The position numbers and the translations under genes were made by a program. Below, piece by piece: positions 13,646 through 21,874 of a stretch of DNA of 64,000 nucleotides; position 1 is the first letter of the stretch, and every line of letters begins with the position of its first letter. The DNA is from Agromyces hippuratus (lineage in GTDB: Bacteria; Actinomycetota; Actinomycetes; Actinomycetales; Microbacteriaceae): positions 1,364,001-1,428,000 of the forward strand of contig NZ_JACCFI010000001.1 in assembly GCF_013410355.1 (NCBI RefSeq). Reading direction: 5' to 3'. Below the pieces are notes generated by a model. It was given only the letters and a program-made list of their open reading frames with translations, ran no database searches and was not told the DNA's origin.

Positions 13646-15415
13646 CCGCGCATCTCCAAGGTCCTCATCGCCAACCGTGGCGAGATCGCCGTCCGCGTCA
13701 TCCGGGCCGCCCGTGACGCCGGTCTCGGTTCCGTCGCCGTCTACGCCGACCAGGACCGCGACGCGCGGCACGTGAAGCTCGCCGATGAGGCGTACGCCCT
13801 CGACGGCACCACGAGCGCCGACACCTACCTCGTGATCGACAAGATCCTCTCGGTCGCCCGCCGTTCCGGCGCCGACGCCGTGCACCCCGGCTACGGCTTC
13901 CTCGCAGAGAACCCCGACTTCGCCCGCGCCGTGATCGACGCCGGCCTCATCTGGATCGGCCCCTCGCCCGAGGCGATCGAGCGACTCGGCGACAAGGTCT
14001 CCGCGCGCCATGTCGCCGAGAAGGTCGGCGCACCGCTCGCGCCCGGCACGCTCAACCCCGTGGCAGATGCCTCGGAGGTGCTCGACTTCGTCGACGTGCA
14101 CGGCCTGCCCGTCGCGATCAAGGCCGCCTTCGGCGGCGGCGGCCGCGGCCTCAAGGTCGCCCGCACCCGCGACGAAGTGCCCGAGCTCTTCGAGTCGGCC
14201 ACCCGCGAGGCCGTCGCGGCGTTCGGCCGTGGCGAGTGCTTCGTCGAGAAGTACCTCGACAAGCCGCGCCACGTCGAGACCCAGTGCCTCGCCGATGCGC
14301 ACGGCAACGTCGTCGTCGTCTCGACTCGCGACTGCTCGCTGCAGCGCCGTCACCAGAAGCTCGTCGAGGAGGCCCCCGCGCCCTTCCTCACCGACGAGCA
14401 GACCGCGCAGCTCTACGAGTCCTCGAAGGCGATCCTGCGTGAGGTGGGCTACGTCGGCGCCGGTACATGCGAGTTCCTCATCGGCCAGGACGGCACCGTC
14501 TCATTCCTCGAGGTGAACACGCGCCTCCAGGTCGAGCACCCGGTCTCCGAGGAGGTCACCGGCATCGACCTCGTGCGCGAGCAGTTCCGCCTCGCCGAAG
14601 GTGGCGTGCTCGACTACGCCGACCCCGTCACGACCGGGCACTCGATCGAGTTCCGCATCAACGGCGAAGACCCGGGTCGCGGCTTCCTGCCCGCGCCGGG
14701 CCCGGTGCACCAGCTCCGCTTCCCGGGCGGCCCCGGCATCCGCATCGACTCCGGCGTCACCTCGGGCGACGAGATCTCGGGGGCGTTCGACTCGCTCCTC
14801 GCCAAGCTCATCGTCACCGGTCGCGACCGCAAGGACGCGCTCGAGCGCGCCCGCCGCGCCCTCGACGAGTTCGAGGTCGCCGGCCTGCCGACCGTGCTCC
14901 CCTTCCACCGCGACATCGTGAACAACCCGGCCTTCGCCCCCGCCGGCGACGAGCCGTTCTCGATCTACACGCGCTGGATCGAGACCGAGTACGACAACCG
15001 GCTCGAGCCGTGGTCCGGAGAACTCGCCGACAACGCGGGCCTCGCCGAGCGCATGAGCGTCGTCGTCGAGGTCGCGGGCCGTCGGGTCGAGGTCACGCTG
15101 CCGAAGCGGATCGTCGGCGGCGGGTCATCCGCCTCCAGCACCGCCGGTGCCGCGCCGCGCCGCCGCGCCGCATCCCACGCCGTCGACACCGGCACGGGCG
15201 ACGCCGTGAAGGCTCCCATGCAGGCGACCATCGTGAAGGTCGCCGTCGCAGAGGGCGACAAGGTCGTCAAGGGCGACCTCGTGCTCGTGCTCGAGGCCAT
15301 GAAGATGGAGCAGCCGATCCTCGCCCACAAGGACGGCGTCGTCGGCACGGTCAACGCCGAGGCCGGCGCCACCGTCTCGAGCGGCCACCTGCTGCTCGCC
15401 ATCGTCGACGCGTAG
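13643..15415 (+). CDS. accA: Acyl-CoA carboxylase alpha subunit (biotin carboxylase + BCCP)
   Basis: 590 residues joining an N-terminal biotin carboxylase and a C-terminal biotinyl domain, as in mycobacterial AccA3 and corynebacterial AccBC. Biotin carboxylase features are KVLIANRGEIAVRVIRAA (7-24), HPGYGFLAENPDFA, the ATP-grasp glycine loop AAFGGGGRGLK, VEKYLDKPRHVETQ, RDCSLQRRHQK and EVNTRLQVEHPVSEE. A Ser/Ala/Arg linker leads to the BCCP domain with EAMKMEQP, where K554 is the biotinylated lysine. It supplies carboxybiotin to the beta subunit. The biotin ligase birA is encoded in the same window. Confidence 0.95.
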   Translation: MPRISKVLIANRGEIAVRVIRAARDAGLGSVAVYADQDRDARHVKLADEAYALDGTTSADTYLVIDKILSVARRSGADAVHPGYGFLAENPDFARAVIDAGLIWIGPSPEAIERLGDKVSARHVAEKVGAPLAPGTLNPVADASEVLDFVDVHGLPVAIKAAFGGGGRGLKVARTRDEVPELFESATREAVAAFGRGECFVEKYLDKPRHVETQCLADAHGNVVVVSTRDCSLQRRHQKLVEEAPAPFLTDEQTAQLYESSKAILREVGYVGAGTCEFLIGQDGTVSFLEVNTRLQVEHPVSEEVTGIDLVREQFRLAEGGVLDYADPVTTGHSIEFRINGEDPGRGFLPAPGPVHQLRFPGGPGIRIDSGVTSGDEISGAFDSLLAKLIVTGRDRKDALERARRALDEFEVAGLPTVLPFHRDIVNNPAFAPAGDEPFSIYTRWIETEYDNRLEPWSGELADNAGLAERMSVVVEVAGRRVEVTLPKRIVGGGSSASSTAGAAPRRRAASHAVDTGTGDAVKAPMQATIVKVAVAEGDKVVKGDLVLVLEAMKMEQPILAHKDGVVGTVNAEAGATVSSGHLLLAIVDA

Positions 15416-15437
15416 GCGCGAACACTTCGACCAACGC

Positions 15438-15479
15438 GAACCGCCGTGCGGTGCCGGGTCCGGCACTGCACGGCGGTTC
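15438..15479. terminator. Bidirectional terminator hairpin
   Basis: A 12-bp stem GAACCGCCGTGC/GCACGGCGGTTC with an inner GTGCCGG/CCGGCAC stem lies between the convergent accA and amine oxidase stops. Confidence 0.7.
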
Positions 15480-15496
15480 GTCGTTCACCTCACTCG

Positions 15497-16927
15497 TCAG
15501 CGCGCCGCCAGTGCCGTGAGCGCCGCGTTCGCCGCGTCGATGCCCGTGTCTCGTGACCAGGCGATCGTGCTGGTGACCATGCCGGCCCAGAAGATGGTGT
15601 CGTCGACCGGCGCGTAGAGGCCGTTGGCGTTCCAGCGCGAGAGGGGGCCGGGGTACGCACCCCGCGCGAACTGGTCCTTCGACCAGTCGTAGGTCGACGA
15701 CTTCGTGTACTGCAGGCCCTGATCGCCGGTCGCCGTGCGGAGATTGTCGAGCGCGGCGGCGAAGCGCTGCGACTCGGGCAGGTCGAGCAGTTCCTGCGCC
15801 TTCCCGCCGGTCATCCACGACACGACCACCTCACCGGTGAAGCCGGGCGTGCCGACCGAGGCGTTCCAGTTGGCGGCCGGGTTCTTCGAGAACGTCGTGA
15901 GGATGTCCCATCCCTGCGGAACCGGGTGCCCGACGGGCAGCACCGGGTGCGCGAACTCGAGGATGCCCTTGAAGACGGGCAGGTAGCTGATCGCCTGGAA
16001 CCCGTTGTTCTTCTCGGGAGGCAGTGGCGGGTCGAACACGACGTCCCCGTGCTTCAGCACACCGCCGGGCAGCGCCACGACGAGGGACCTCGCCGAGTAG
16101 GTGCCCTGGCTCGAGTGCACCTCGACGCGACCGGGTGCGTGCTCGACGGTGTGCACCCTGGCGTTGAGGAGCAGCGGCACACCGGCGATGAGCGGCTGCA
16201 GCACCTGGTCGTAGCCCCCGATGACGCGGTAGTCGCCGTACTCCTCGGGCGGCATCGGTCCGCTCAGACCCTGGTACTTGAGCGCGTTCTCGACCGTCTT
16301 CACCGCCTCCTTGGCCGGCAGCACGTCGAACTGCTCGGTGTCGACCTCGAGCGCCGCGAGCATGATCGGGTAGTTGGCGGGCGTGATGCCGACACGCTGC
16401 AGCCAGTGCAGCGCGGTCTCGCCTTCGGTGGCGGCGGGCAAGCCGTTCGGGAAGGAAGGCGCACCGAGCGGGAACTGCCACGTCTCGTAGTGGAACGCAT
16501 CGATCCACGGTGTTCCGGGCCGAAGCCGGCCGAAGATCTTCGTCTGCCGGTGCGTCGACAGCCCGAGTTGATCGATGAGCTGCCACGTCGAGACGGTGCT
16601 GCCGTGCACGAGCTCGGCGCCGCGCTCGATGGGGATCGACATCGACGTGCGGTCGGTCCACATGCGCCCGCCGATGCGCCCCCGCGCCTCGAGCACGAGC
16701 ACACTGCGTCCAGCGTCGGCGAGGGTTCTCGCGGCCCCGAGGCCGGCGGCCCCGGCACCGATCACGATCGCGTCCCAGGTGCGGGTCTGCCAGTCGTTCG
16801 GAGCGGGCTTCGCGGCGGTGAGCAGGAGCCCCGCCGCGCCCGCGGCACCTGCGGCGAGCAGGCTCCGCCGGGTCAGGATGCCGCCGCGATCCGGGCTCGC
16901 GGGGCGGTTCGCTTCATGGTCGCGCAT
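15497..16927 (-). CDS. Tat-exported flavin-dependent amine oxidase (paralogue 1)
   Basis: 476 residues. A twin-arginine signal (TRRSLLAAGAAGAAGLLLTA, about 19-38) indicates folded export with bound FAD. The flavin monoamine oxidase domain has the Rossmann motif VIGAGAAGLGAARTLADAG, the E-x(7)-GGR segment LEARGRIGGRMWTDRT, and near the end GAYPGPLSRWNANGLYAPVDDTIFWAG, the FAD-binding tail. It would oxidise primary amines, polyamines or L-amino acids to aldehydes or oxo acids, ammonia and peroxide outside the membrane. The ATG at 16927 is set by AGGAGG 9 nt upstream; longer starts lack this. It is closely similar over its whole length to the next upstream gene, so it is a tandem duplicate. The substrate is unknown. 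Confidence 0.85.
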   Translation of the reverse strand: MRDHEANRPASPDRGGILTRRSLLAAGAAGAAGLLLTAAKPAPNDWQTRTWDAIVIGAGAAGLGAARTLADAGRSVLVLEARGRIGGRMWTDRTSMSIPIERGAELVHGSTVSTWQLIDQLGLSTHRQTKIFGRLRPGTPWIDAFHYETWQFPLGAPSFPNGLPAATEGETALHWLQRVGITPANYPIMLAALEVDTEQFDVLPAKEAVKTVENALKYQGLSGPMPPEEYGDYRVIGGYDQVLQPLIAGVPLLLNARVHTVEHAPGRVEVHSSQGTYSARSLVVALPGGVLKHGDVVFDPPLPPEKNNGFQAISYLPVFKGILEFAHPVLPVGHPVPQGWDILTTFSKNPAANWNASVGTPGFTGEVVVSWMTGGKAQELLDLPESQRFAAALDNLRTATGDQGLQYTKSSTYDWSKDQFARGAYPGPLSRWNANGLYAPVDDTIFWAGMVTSTIAWSRDTGIDAANAALTALAAR

Positions 16928-17126
16928 CGGTACTGCCTCCTGCATGTCGTGGTGCATCGGATCGGTCAGTGGTGCAACGGTGCAATGGTGCGGTCGGTGG
17001 TGCGGTGGAACGGTCGGTGGGCAGCGCAGCTGCGCCCGTCCGAGGGCGACACGTCGCCCTCGGACGTCCAAGAGGGTCCGCCGTACCCGCGAGGGCTCGG
17101 TCGATCACGGGTACGGCGGGGTCGGT
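16928..17126. other. Spacer between the duplicated amine oxidases, with terminator and short G/T-rich repeats
   Basis: This 199-bp spacer has a run of imperfect GGTGC/GGTCGG words (about 16971-17022), a strong hairpin at 17038-17065, and a second stem CCGTACCCG/CGGGTACGG with a 20-nt loop close to the upstream gene's stop. No gene is seen. Confidence 0.5.
17038..17065 (-). terminator. Terminator hairpin after amine oxidase 2
   Basis: A perfect 13-bp inverted repeat GTCCGAGGGCGAC/GTCGCCCTCGGAC lies 62 nt beyond the stop of the upstream oxidase. It probably limits read-through into the second copy. Confidence 0.55.
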
Positions 17127-18554
17127 TCAGCGCAGCGCCAGCGCGGCGAGGGTCGCGTTCGCCGCAGCCACGCCGGAGTTCCGCGACGAGTGGATCGTGC
17201 TCGTCACCATGCCCGCCCAGAAGATCGTGTCGTCGATCGGGGCGTTCAGACCGCTGCGCCGTGAGAAGGGACCAGGGTAGGCGCCTCTGGCGAACTCGTC
17301 CTTCGACCAGTCGTAGGTCGAGGCGCTGACGTACTGCAGGCCCTGGTCGCCGACGGCTGTGCGAATGTTGTCGAGCGCCGCCTGGAACCGCTCGGCCTCG
17401 GGCAGGTCGAGGAGATCCTGGGCCTTGCCCCCGGTCATCCACGCGACGATGACCTCGCCGTCGTAGCCGGGGGTGCCGACGGAGCCGTTCCAGAGGCTGG
17501 GCGGGTTCTTGGAGAACGTCGTCATGATGTCCCACGCCTGCGGCACCGGATGGTCAGCCGGCAGCACCGGGTGGGCGAACTCGAGGATGCCCTTGAAGAC
17601 CGGCAAGTACTCGATCTCCTGGAAACCGTCGCGCTTGTCGGCGGGCAGCGGCGGGTCGAAGGTGACGTCGCCGTGCTTCAGCACACCGCCGGGCAGTGCG
17701 ACCACGAGCGACTTGGCCTTGAACGAACCGGCACTCGAGTGCACGTCGACCCGGCCCGGCCGATGCTCGACCGTGTGCACTCGCGCGCCGTGCAGCAGGG
17801 GAAGGCCGGCCGCGAGCGGCTGCAGCACCTGGCTGTACCCGCCGATGACCCGGTAGTCGCCGTACTCCTCGGGCGGCATCGGGCCCGAGAGCTCTTGCAT
17901 CTCGAGGCAGGCGGCCACGGTGTCGACGACGAACCAGGCGGGCAGCACGTCGAACTGCTCACTGTCGACCTCGGCCGCGGCGAGCATGATCGGGTAGTTG
18001 TCGGGGGTGATGCCCACCCGCTCGAGCCACGCCAGCGCCGACTCGCCGTCGACCGGGTCGGGAAGCCCGCCGGGCAGCGACGGAGCGCCGAGCGGGAAGT
18101 GCCAGCTCTCGAAGGTGAAGCCGTCGATCCACGGCGTCTCGGGCGAGAGCCGCCCGAAGATCGACGTCTGGCGGCGCGTCGACAGGCCGAGCTGGTCGAT
18201 CAACCCCCACGTGGAGACCGTGGTGCCGTGCACGAGCTCCGCGCCGCGCTCGATCGGGACGCCCATCGACGTGCGGTCGGTCCACATGCGGCCGCCGATG
18301 CGATCACGCGCCTCGAGCACGAGCACCCGCTTGCCGGCGTCGGCGAGCACGCGTGCGGCGCCGAGACCCGAGGCGCCCGCACCGATCACGATCGTGTCCC
18401 ACATGCGGTTGTAGGAGGCCGGCACGAAGGCGCCGGGGCGCGCACCCGCGGTGAGGAGGACGCCGGCGGCACCGGCGGCACCGACGCCGAGGAGGGTGCG
18501 ACGGGTGAGCGCTCCCGCCCTGCTCGCGGTCGGGGTCGATTCGTCGTCGTACAT
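17127..18554 (-). CDS. Tat-exported flavin-dependent amine oxidase (paralogue 2)
   Basis: 475 residues, clearly a paralogue of the downstream gene. It has a twin-arginine signal (TRRTLLGVGAAGAAGVLLTAG), the FAD Rossmann loop VIGAGASGLGAARVLADAG, LEARDRIGGRMWTDRT, conserved IERGAELVHG and MPPEEYGDYRVIGGY, and the FAD tail ending FWAGMVTSTIHSSRNSG. The expected activity is oxidative deamination of an amine substrate at the cell surface. The start is fixed by AGGAGG four bases before ATG. Upstream lie a TACTGT -10 candidate and a perfect palindrome that is probably an operator. The APC permease gene upstream on the same strand could import the amine or its products. Confidence 0.85.
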   Translation of the reverse strand: MYDDESTPTASRAGALTRRTLLGVGAAGAAGVLLTAGARPGAFVPASYNRMWDTIVIGAGASGLGAARVLADAGKRVLVLEARDRIGGRMWTDRTSMGVPIERGAELVHGTTVSTWGLIDQLGLSTRRQTSIFGRLSPETPWIDGFTFESWHFPLGAPSLPGGLPDPVDGESALAWLERVGITPDNYPIMLAAAEVDSEQFDVLPAWFVVDTVAACLEMQELSGPMPPEEYGDYRVIGGYSQVLQPLAAGLPLLHGARVHTVEHRPGRVDVHSSAGSFKAKSLVVALPGGVLKHGDVTFDPPLPADKRDGFQEIEYLPVFKGILEFAHPVLPADHPVPQAWDIMTTFSKNPPSLWNGSVGTPGYDGEVIVAWMTGGKAQDLLDLPEAERFQAALDNIRTAVGDQGLQYVSASTYDWSKDEFARGAYPGPFSRRSGLNAPIDDTIFWAGMVTSTIHSSRNSGVAAANATLAALALR

Positions 18555-18663
18555 CGTGCCTCCTGGAACGTCGTTGTCTGAGGTGGCCGTCAGCGATCTC
18601 GATGTGCGGGACCGGCCGGCGGACGGATGCTGCAAACGGACAGTACCGCGGACGAGGATGCTC

Positions 18664-18692
18664 GCGCAACGATGTTGACAACATCGTTGCGC
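18664..18692 (-). promoter_or_regulatory. Perfect palindromic operator before the amine oxidase pair
   Basis: GCGCAACGATGTTG, one central base, then its exact complement, 29 nt in all. Its inner half-sites AACGATGTT/AACATCGTT look like a TetR- or GntR-type operator. On the minus strand it overlaps a possible -35 (TTGTCA or TTGCGC) of a promoter with -10 TACTGT, as expected of a repressor site. No regulator gene adjoins it. Confidence 0.6.
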
Positions 18693-18787
18693 TGGAGACG
18701 CGACGACGCACGGGCGCAACCGGCCAAGGTACGTCGCTCACCCGAGGGAGCGACGTCCTTCGTCGCCCCTGCGTCGCCGCTGGGGCG

Positions 18788-20311
18788 TCAGGAACCCTGC
18801 GGCGGCTCTGCGCCCTGCGCAGTGGGCAGCTCGACCTCGCTCACGCGCAGCTCGAGGCCGAGCCGCGAGCGACGACGGCCGTACAGCAGGTAGATGACGA
18901 TCCCGATGGCGAGCCAGACGAGGAATCGCACCCACGTCAGCGTCGTCAGGTTGAACATGAGCCAGACGCAGAGCGCCGCCGAGAGGATCGGCAGCACGGG
19001 CGACCACGGCACGCGGAACCCGCGCTGCAGGTCGGGACGGGTGCGGCGGAGCACCACGACGCCGATGCTCACGAGCACGAAGGCCGAGAGCGTGCCGATG
19101 TTGATCATCTCCTCGAGGAGTCCCACATCGGTGAACGCGGCGACGAAGGCGACCACGGTGCCCGCGATGATCTGGATGCGCGCGGGGGTCTTCGTGTGTT
19201 CGGTGGTCTTCGACAGCCATCGCGGCAGCAGTCCGTCGCGGCTGAGGGCGAAGACGATGCGCGAGAGCCCGAGGAGGATGATCATGATCACCGTCGTGAG
19301 TCCGGCGAGCGCACCGAGCGAGATCACGGCCGACGCCCAGTCCTGCCCCACGAGCCGGAAGGCGGTCGCGAGCGAGGGCGTCTCCTCGGCGGCGAGTTCG
19401 GTGTACGAGACCATGCCCGTCATGACGATCGACACGAGCACGTAGAGCAGCGTCACGATGCCGAGTCCGATAAAGATGCCGCGCGGCAACCGCTTCTGCG
19501 GGTCGCGCACCTCTTCGGCGCTCGTGGCGACGACGTCGAAGCCGATGAACGCGAAGAACACGAGCGCGGCTGCCGAGAGCATGCCGAAGACGCCGTACTG
19601 CGCGGGCGCGGCACCGGTCATCCAGGAGAACAGCGACTGCGTCCAGACATCCGTCGCGCCGCCCTCGGTGGGCACCGACTCGGGGATGAACGGCGTGAAG
19701 TTCGCCGCCTTGACGAAGAAGAACCCGACCACGATCACGAAGAGCACGATCGCGACCTTGATGATCGTGAACACCGCGCCGACCCGCGCCGTGAGCTTCG
19801 TGCCGGCGACGAGGAGCACCGTGAACACCGCCACGATGAGGAACGCGGGCCAGCTCACCTCGATGCCGCCGAGCTGGAACGTCGACGGGAACGGCAGCCC
19901 GAACGCGAGCAGCGCCTCGCCGAGGTAGACGCCCCAGTACTTCGCCAGCACCGCTGCGGCGGTGAAGAGCTCGAGGATGAGGTCCCAGCCGATGATCCAG
20001 GCGAGGAGCTCCCCCATCGTCGCGTAGGTGAACGTGTATGCGCTGCCGGCGACCGGCACGGTCGAGGCGAACTCCGCGTAGCACATGATCGCGAGCCCGC
20101 ACGTGACTGCCGCGAGCACGAACGAGACGATGACGCTCGGCCCGGCGAAGTTCGCAGCGGCCTGCGCGCCGACCGAGAAGATGCCGGCGCCGACGGCGAC
20201 CGCGATGCCCATCAGCGCGAGGTCCCAGGTGCCGAGCGAGCGTTTCAGGCTCCGCTCCTCGTCATGGGAGTCGGCGATCGACGATTCGACCGATTTCACT
20301 CGCAGGTTCAT
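18788..20311 (-). CDS. APC superfamily amino acid/amine permease
   Basis: 507 residues with twelve or more hydrophobic helices. Family features are the N-terminal RSLGTWDLALMGIAVAVGAGIF (helix 1 with the GIF motif), FAGPSVIVSFVLAAV, YAEFASTVPVAGSAYTFTYATMGE (helix 3) and FFAFIGFDVVATSAEEVRDPQKRLPRGI (helix 6-loop). These place it near the cationic amino acid transporter/YhdG branch. It would be a proton-coupled or exchange importer of amino acids or related amines. A 45-bp gap separates it from the upstream lpdA stop. The amine oxidase genes follow downstream behind the palindromic operator, so a shared amine pathway is plausible but inferred. Confidence 0.85.
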   Translation of the reverse strand: MNLRVKSVESSIADSHDEERSLKRSLGTWDLALMGIAVAVGAGIFSVGAQAAANFAGPSVIVSFVLAAVTCGLAIMCYAEFASTVPVAGSAYTFTYATMGELLAWIIGWDLILELFTAAAVLAKYWGVYLGEALLAFGLPFPSTFQLGGIEVSWPAFLIVAVFTVLLVAGTKLTARVGAVFTIIKVAIVLFVIVVGFFFVKAANFTPFIPESVPTEGGATDVWTQSLFSWMTGAAPAQYGVFGMLSAAALVFFAFIGFDVVATSAEEVRDPQKRLPRGIFIGLGIVTLLYVLVSIVMTGMVSYTELAAEETPSLATAFRLVGQDWASAVISLGALAGLTTVIMIILLGLSRIVFALSRDGLLPRWLSKTTEHTKTPARIQIIAGTVVAFVAAFTDVGLLEEMINIGTLSAFVLVSIGVVVLRRTRPDLQRGFRVPWSPVLPILSAALCVWLMFNLTTLTWVRFLVWLAIGIVIYLLYGRRRSRLGLELRVSEVELPTAQGAEPPQGS

Positions 20312-20356
20312 CGTTACCCCCAGAGAACGGCGCGCCGCCCCCGCGACACTGCTACC

Positions 20357-21787
20357 TCAGCGTACGACGTGCATGGCACGCGCGGCATCCGTCAGCGAAC
20401 CGCTGAGCGACGGATAGACCGGGAACGCCTCGGCGAACTGGTCGACCGTGAGCCGGTGCTCGATGGCGAGCGCGAGCGGGAAGATGAGCTCGGACGCCTT
20501 CGGCGCCACGATGACGCCGCCGATGATCGCGCCCGAACCGCTCGACGCGAAGAGCTTCACGAAGCCGTCGCGGATGCCCATCATCTTGGCGCGCGGGTTC
20601 GACGCCAGCGGCAGCTTGTAGACGACGCCGGGCACGACGCCCTCCTCGATCTCCTTCTCGGTCCAGCCGACCGTGGCGATCTCGGGCTGCGTGAAGATGT
20701 TCGAGGTGACGTTGCGCAACTCTGGCGGGTTCACGACGTCGCCCATCGCGTGGAACACCGCGGTGCGCCCCTGCATCGAGGCGACCGAGGCGAGCGGCAG
20801 GAACGTGGTGCAGTCGCCGGCCGCGTAGATGTTCGGCATCGAGGTGCGCGCGACCCGATTCACGCGGATGTGGCCGCCCTCTGAGAGCTGCACGCCAGCA
20901 TCTTCGAGGCCGAGGTCGAGGGTGTTCGGCACCGAGCCGACCGCCATGAGGCAGTGGCTGCCGCGCACCTCGCGGCCGTCGGTCAGCGTCGCGACGACGC
21001 TGTCGCCGTCGCGCACGACGGACTCGGCGCGCGATTTGTTCATGACCTTCATGCCGTTGCGCTTGAACACCTTCTCGATCACGGATGCCGCGTCGACGTC
21101 TTCACCCGGCAGCACCTGGTCGCGGCTCGAGATGAGCGTGACCTTCGCGCCGAGCGCCCGGTATGCGGAGGCGAACTCGGCACCGGTGACGCCGGACCCG
21201 ACCACGATGAGATGCTCGGGCACGACCTGCAGGTGGTAGAGCTGGGTCCACGTGAGGATGCGCTCGCCGTCGGGGACCGCCGTCGGGAGCACCCGCGGCG
21301 AGGCGCCGACCGAGATCACGAGCGTGTCGGCCTCGATGCGGTCGAAGTCGGTGCCGCCCTTCGCGGTCGAGACGATGACCGCGTTCGGTCCGTCGAGGCG
21401 GCCCTCGCCCTGCACGAGGTGCACGCCGGCCTCGATGAGGTTCGAACGCATGTCTTCGGACTGCTGGGCGGCGAGGCCGAGCAGCCGCTTGTTCACGGCG
21501 GCGAGGTTGATCGCGACGTTGGGCTTCACGGCCTTCTCGGAGTCGCCCTTCGCGAAGAACTGCACGCCGAGGTCGGCGGCCTCCTTGACGGCGTTCGAGG
21601 CCTCTGCGGTCGCGATGAGGGACTTCGACGGCACCACGTCGGTGAGCACCGCTGCACCGCCGACACCGGCACGCTCGATGAGCGTGACCTCTGCACCGAG
21701 CTGCGCGCCGGCCAGTGCGGCCTCGTAGCCTCCAGGCCCTCCTCCGAGTACGGCAATACGTTGGGTGCGCTCGAACTCATAGGCCAT
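20357..21787 (-). CDS. lpdA: NAD(P)H-quinone dehydrogenase LpdA (Rv3303c type)
   Basis: 476 residues of the flavoprotein disulfide reductase fold. FAD loop VLGGGPGGYEAALAGAQLGA, NAD(P) loop IVVGSGVTGAEFASAYRALGA, second FAD segment IYAAGDCTTFLPLASVA and the dimerisation domain near the C terminus are all present. The redox-active CxxxxC of lipoamide dehydrogenase is missing: the segment reads GGAAVLTDVVPSKSL, as in Mycobacterium LpdA, which reduces quinones with NAD(P)H. It is therefore not a lipoamide dehydrogenase despite the fold. The ATG lies 6 nt after CAGAAT, so it is probably leaderless. It diverges from pnp with an 84-bp spacer. Confidence 0.9.
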   Translation of the reverse strand: MAYEFERTQRIAVLGGGPGGYEAALAGAQLGAEVTLIERAGVGGAAVLTDVVPSKSLIATAEASNAVKEAADLGVQFFAKGDSEKAVKPNVAINLAAVNKRLLGLAAQQSEDMRSNLIEAGVHLVQGEGRLDGPNAVIVSTAKGGTDFDRIEADTLVISVGASPRVLPTAVPDGERILTWTQLYHLQVVPEHLIVVGSGVTGAEFASAYRALGAKVTLISSRDQVLPGEDVDAASVIEKVFKRNGMKVMNKSRAESVVRDGDSVVATLTDGREVRGSHCLMAVGSVPNTLDLGLEDAGVQLSEGGHIRVNRVARTSMPNIYAAGDCTTFLPLASVASMQGRTAVFHAMGDVVNPPELRNVTSNIFTQPEIATVGWTEKEIEEGVVPGVVYKLPLASNPRAKMMGIRDGFVKLFASSGSGAIIGGVIVAPKASELIFPLALAIEHRLTVDQFAEAFPVYPSLSGSLTDAARAMHVVR

Positions 21788-21799
21788 GCTCACATTCTG
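21785..21799 (-). promoter_or_regulatory. Leaderless promoter of lpdA
   Basis: CAGAAT on the minus strand (21799-21794), 6 nt, then ATG (21787-21785). Confidence 0.5.
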
Positions 21800-21859
21800 C
21801 CAGTTGTCACGCTCGGGCCAGCAAACGAGCACGCTCTCGCCGACGCATCCGCCGCTCAT

Positions 21860-21874
21860 TAGAGTGGGATGATG
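21860..21874 (+). promoter_or_regulatory. Leaderless promoter of the purine nucleoside phosphorylase gene
   Basis: TAGAGT (21860-21865), 6 nt, then ATG at 21872. A second ATG lies at 21869; the usual 6-7 nt spacing favours 21872. Confidence 0.55.

Noticed and set aside
16971..17022. Variable-number tandem repeat between the amine oxidases
   Set aside because: The GGTGC/GGTCGG words are imperfect and irregularly spaced, so only a G/T-rich patch is claimed.
20357..21787. Dihydrolipoamide dehydrogenase
   Set aside because: The redox-active cysteine pair is absent; LpdA-type quinone dehydrogenase fits better.
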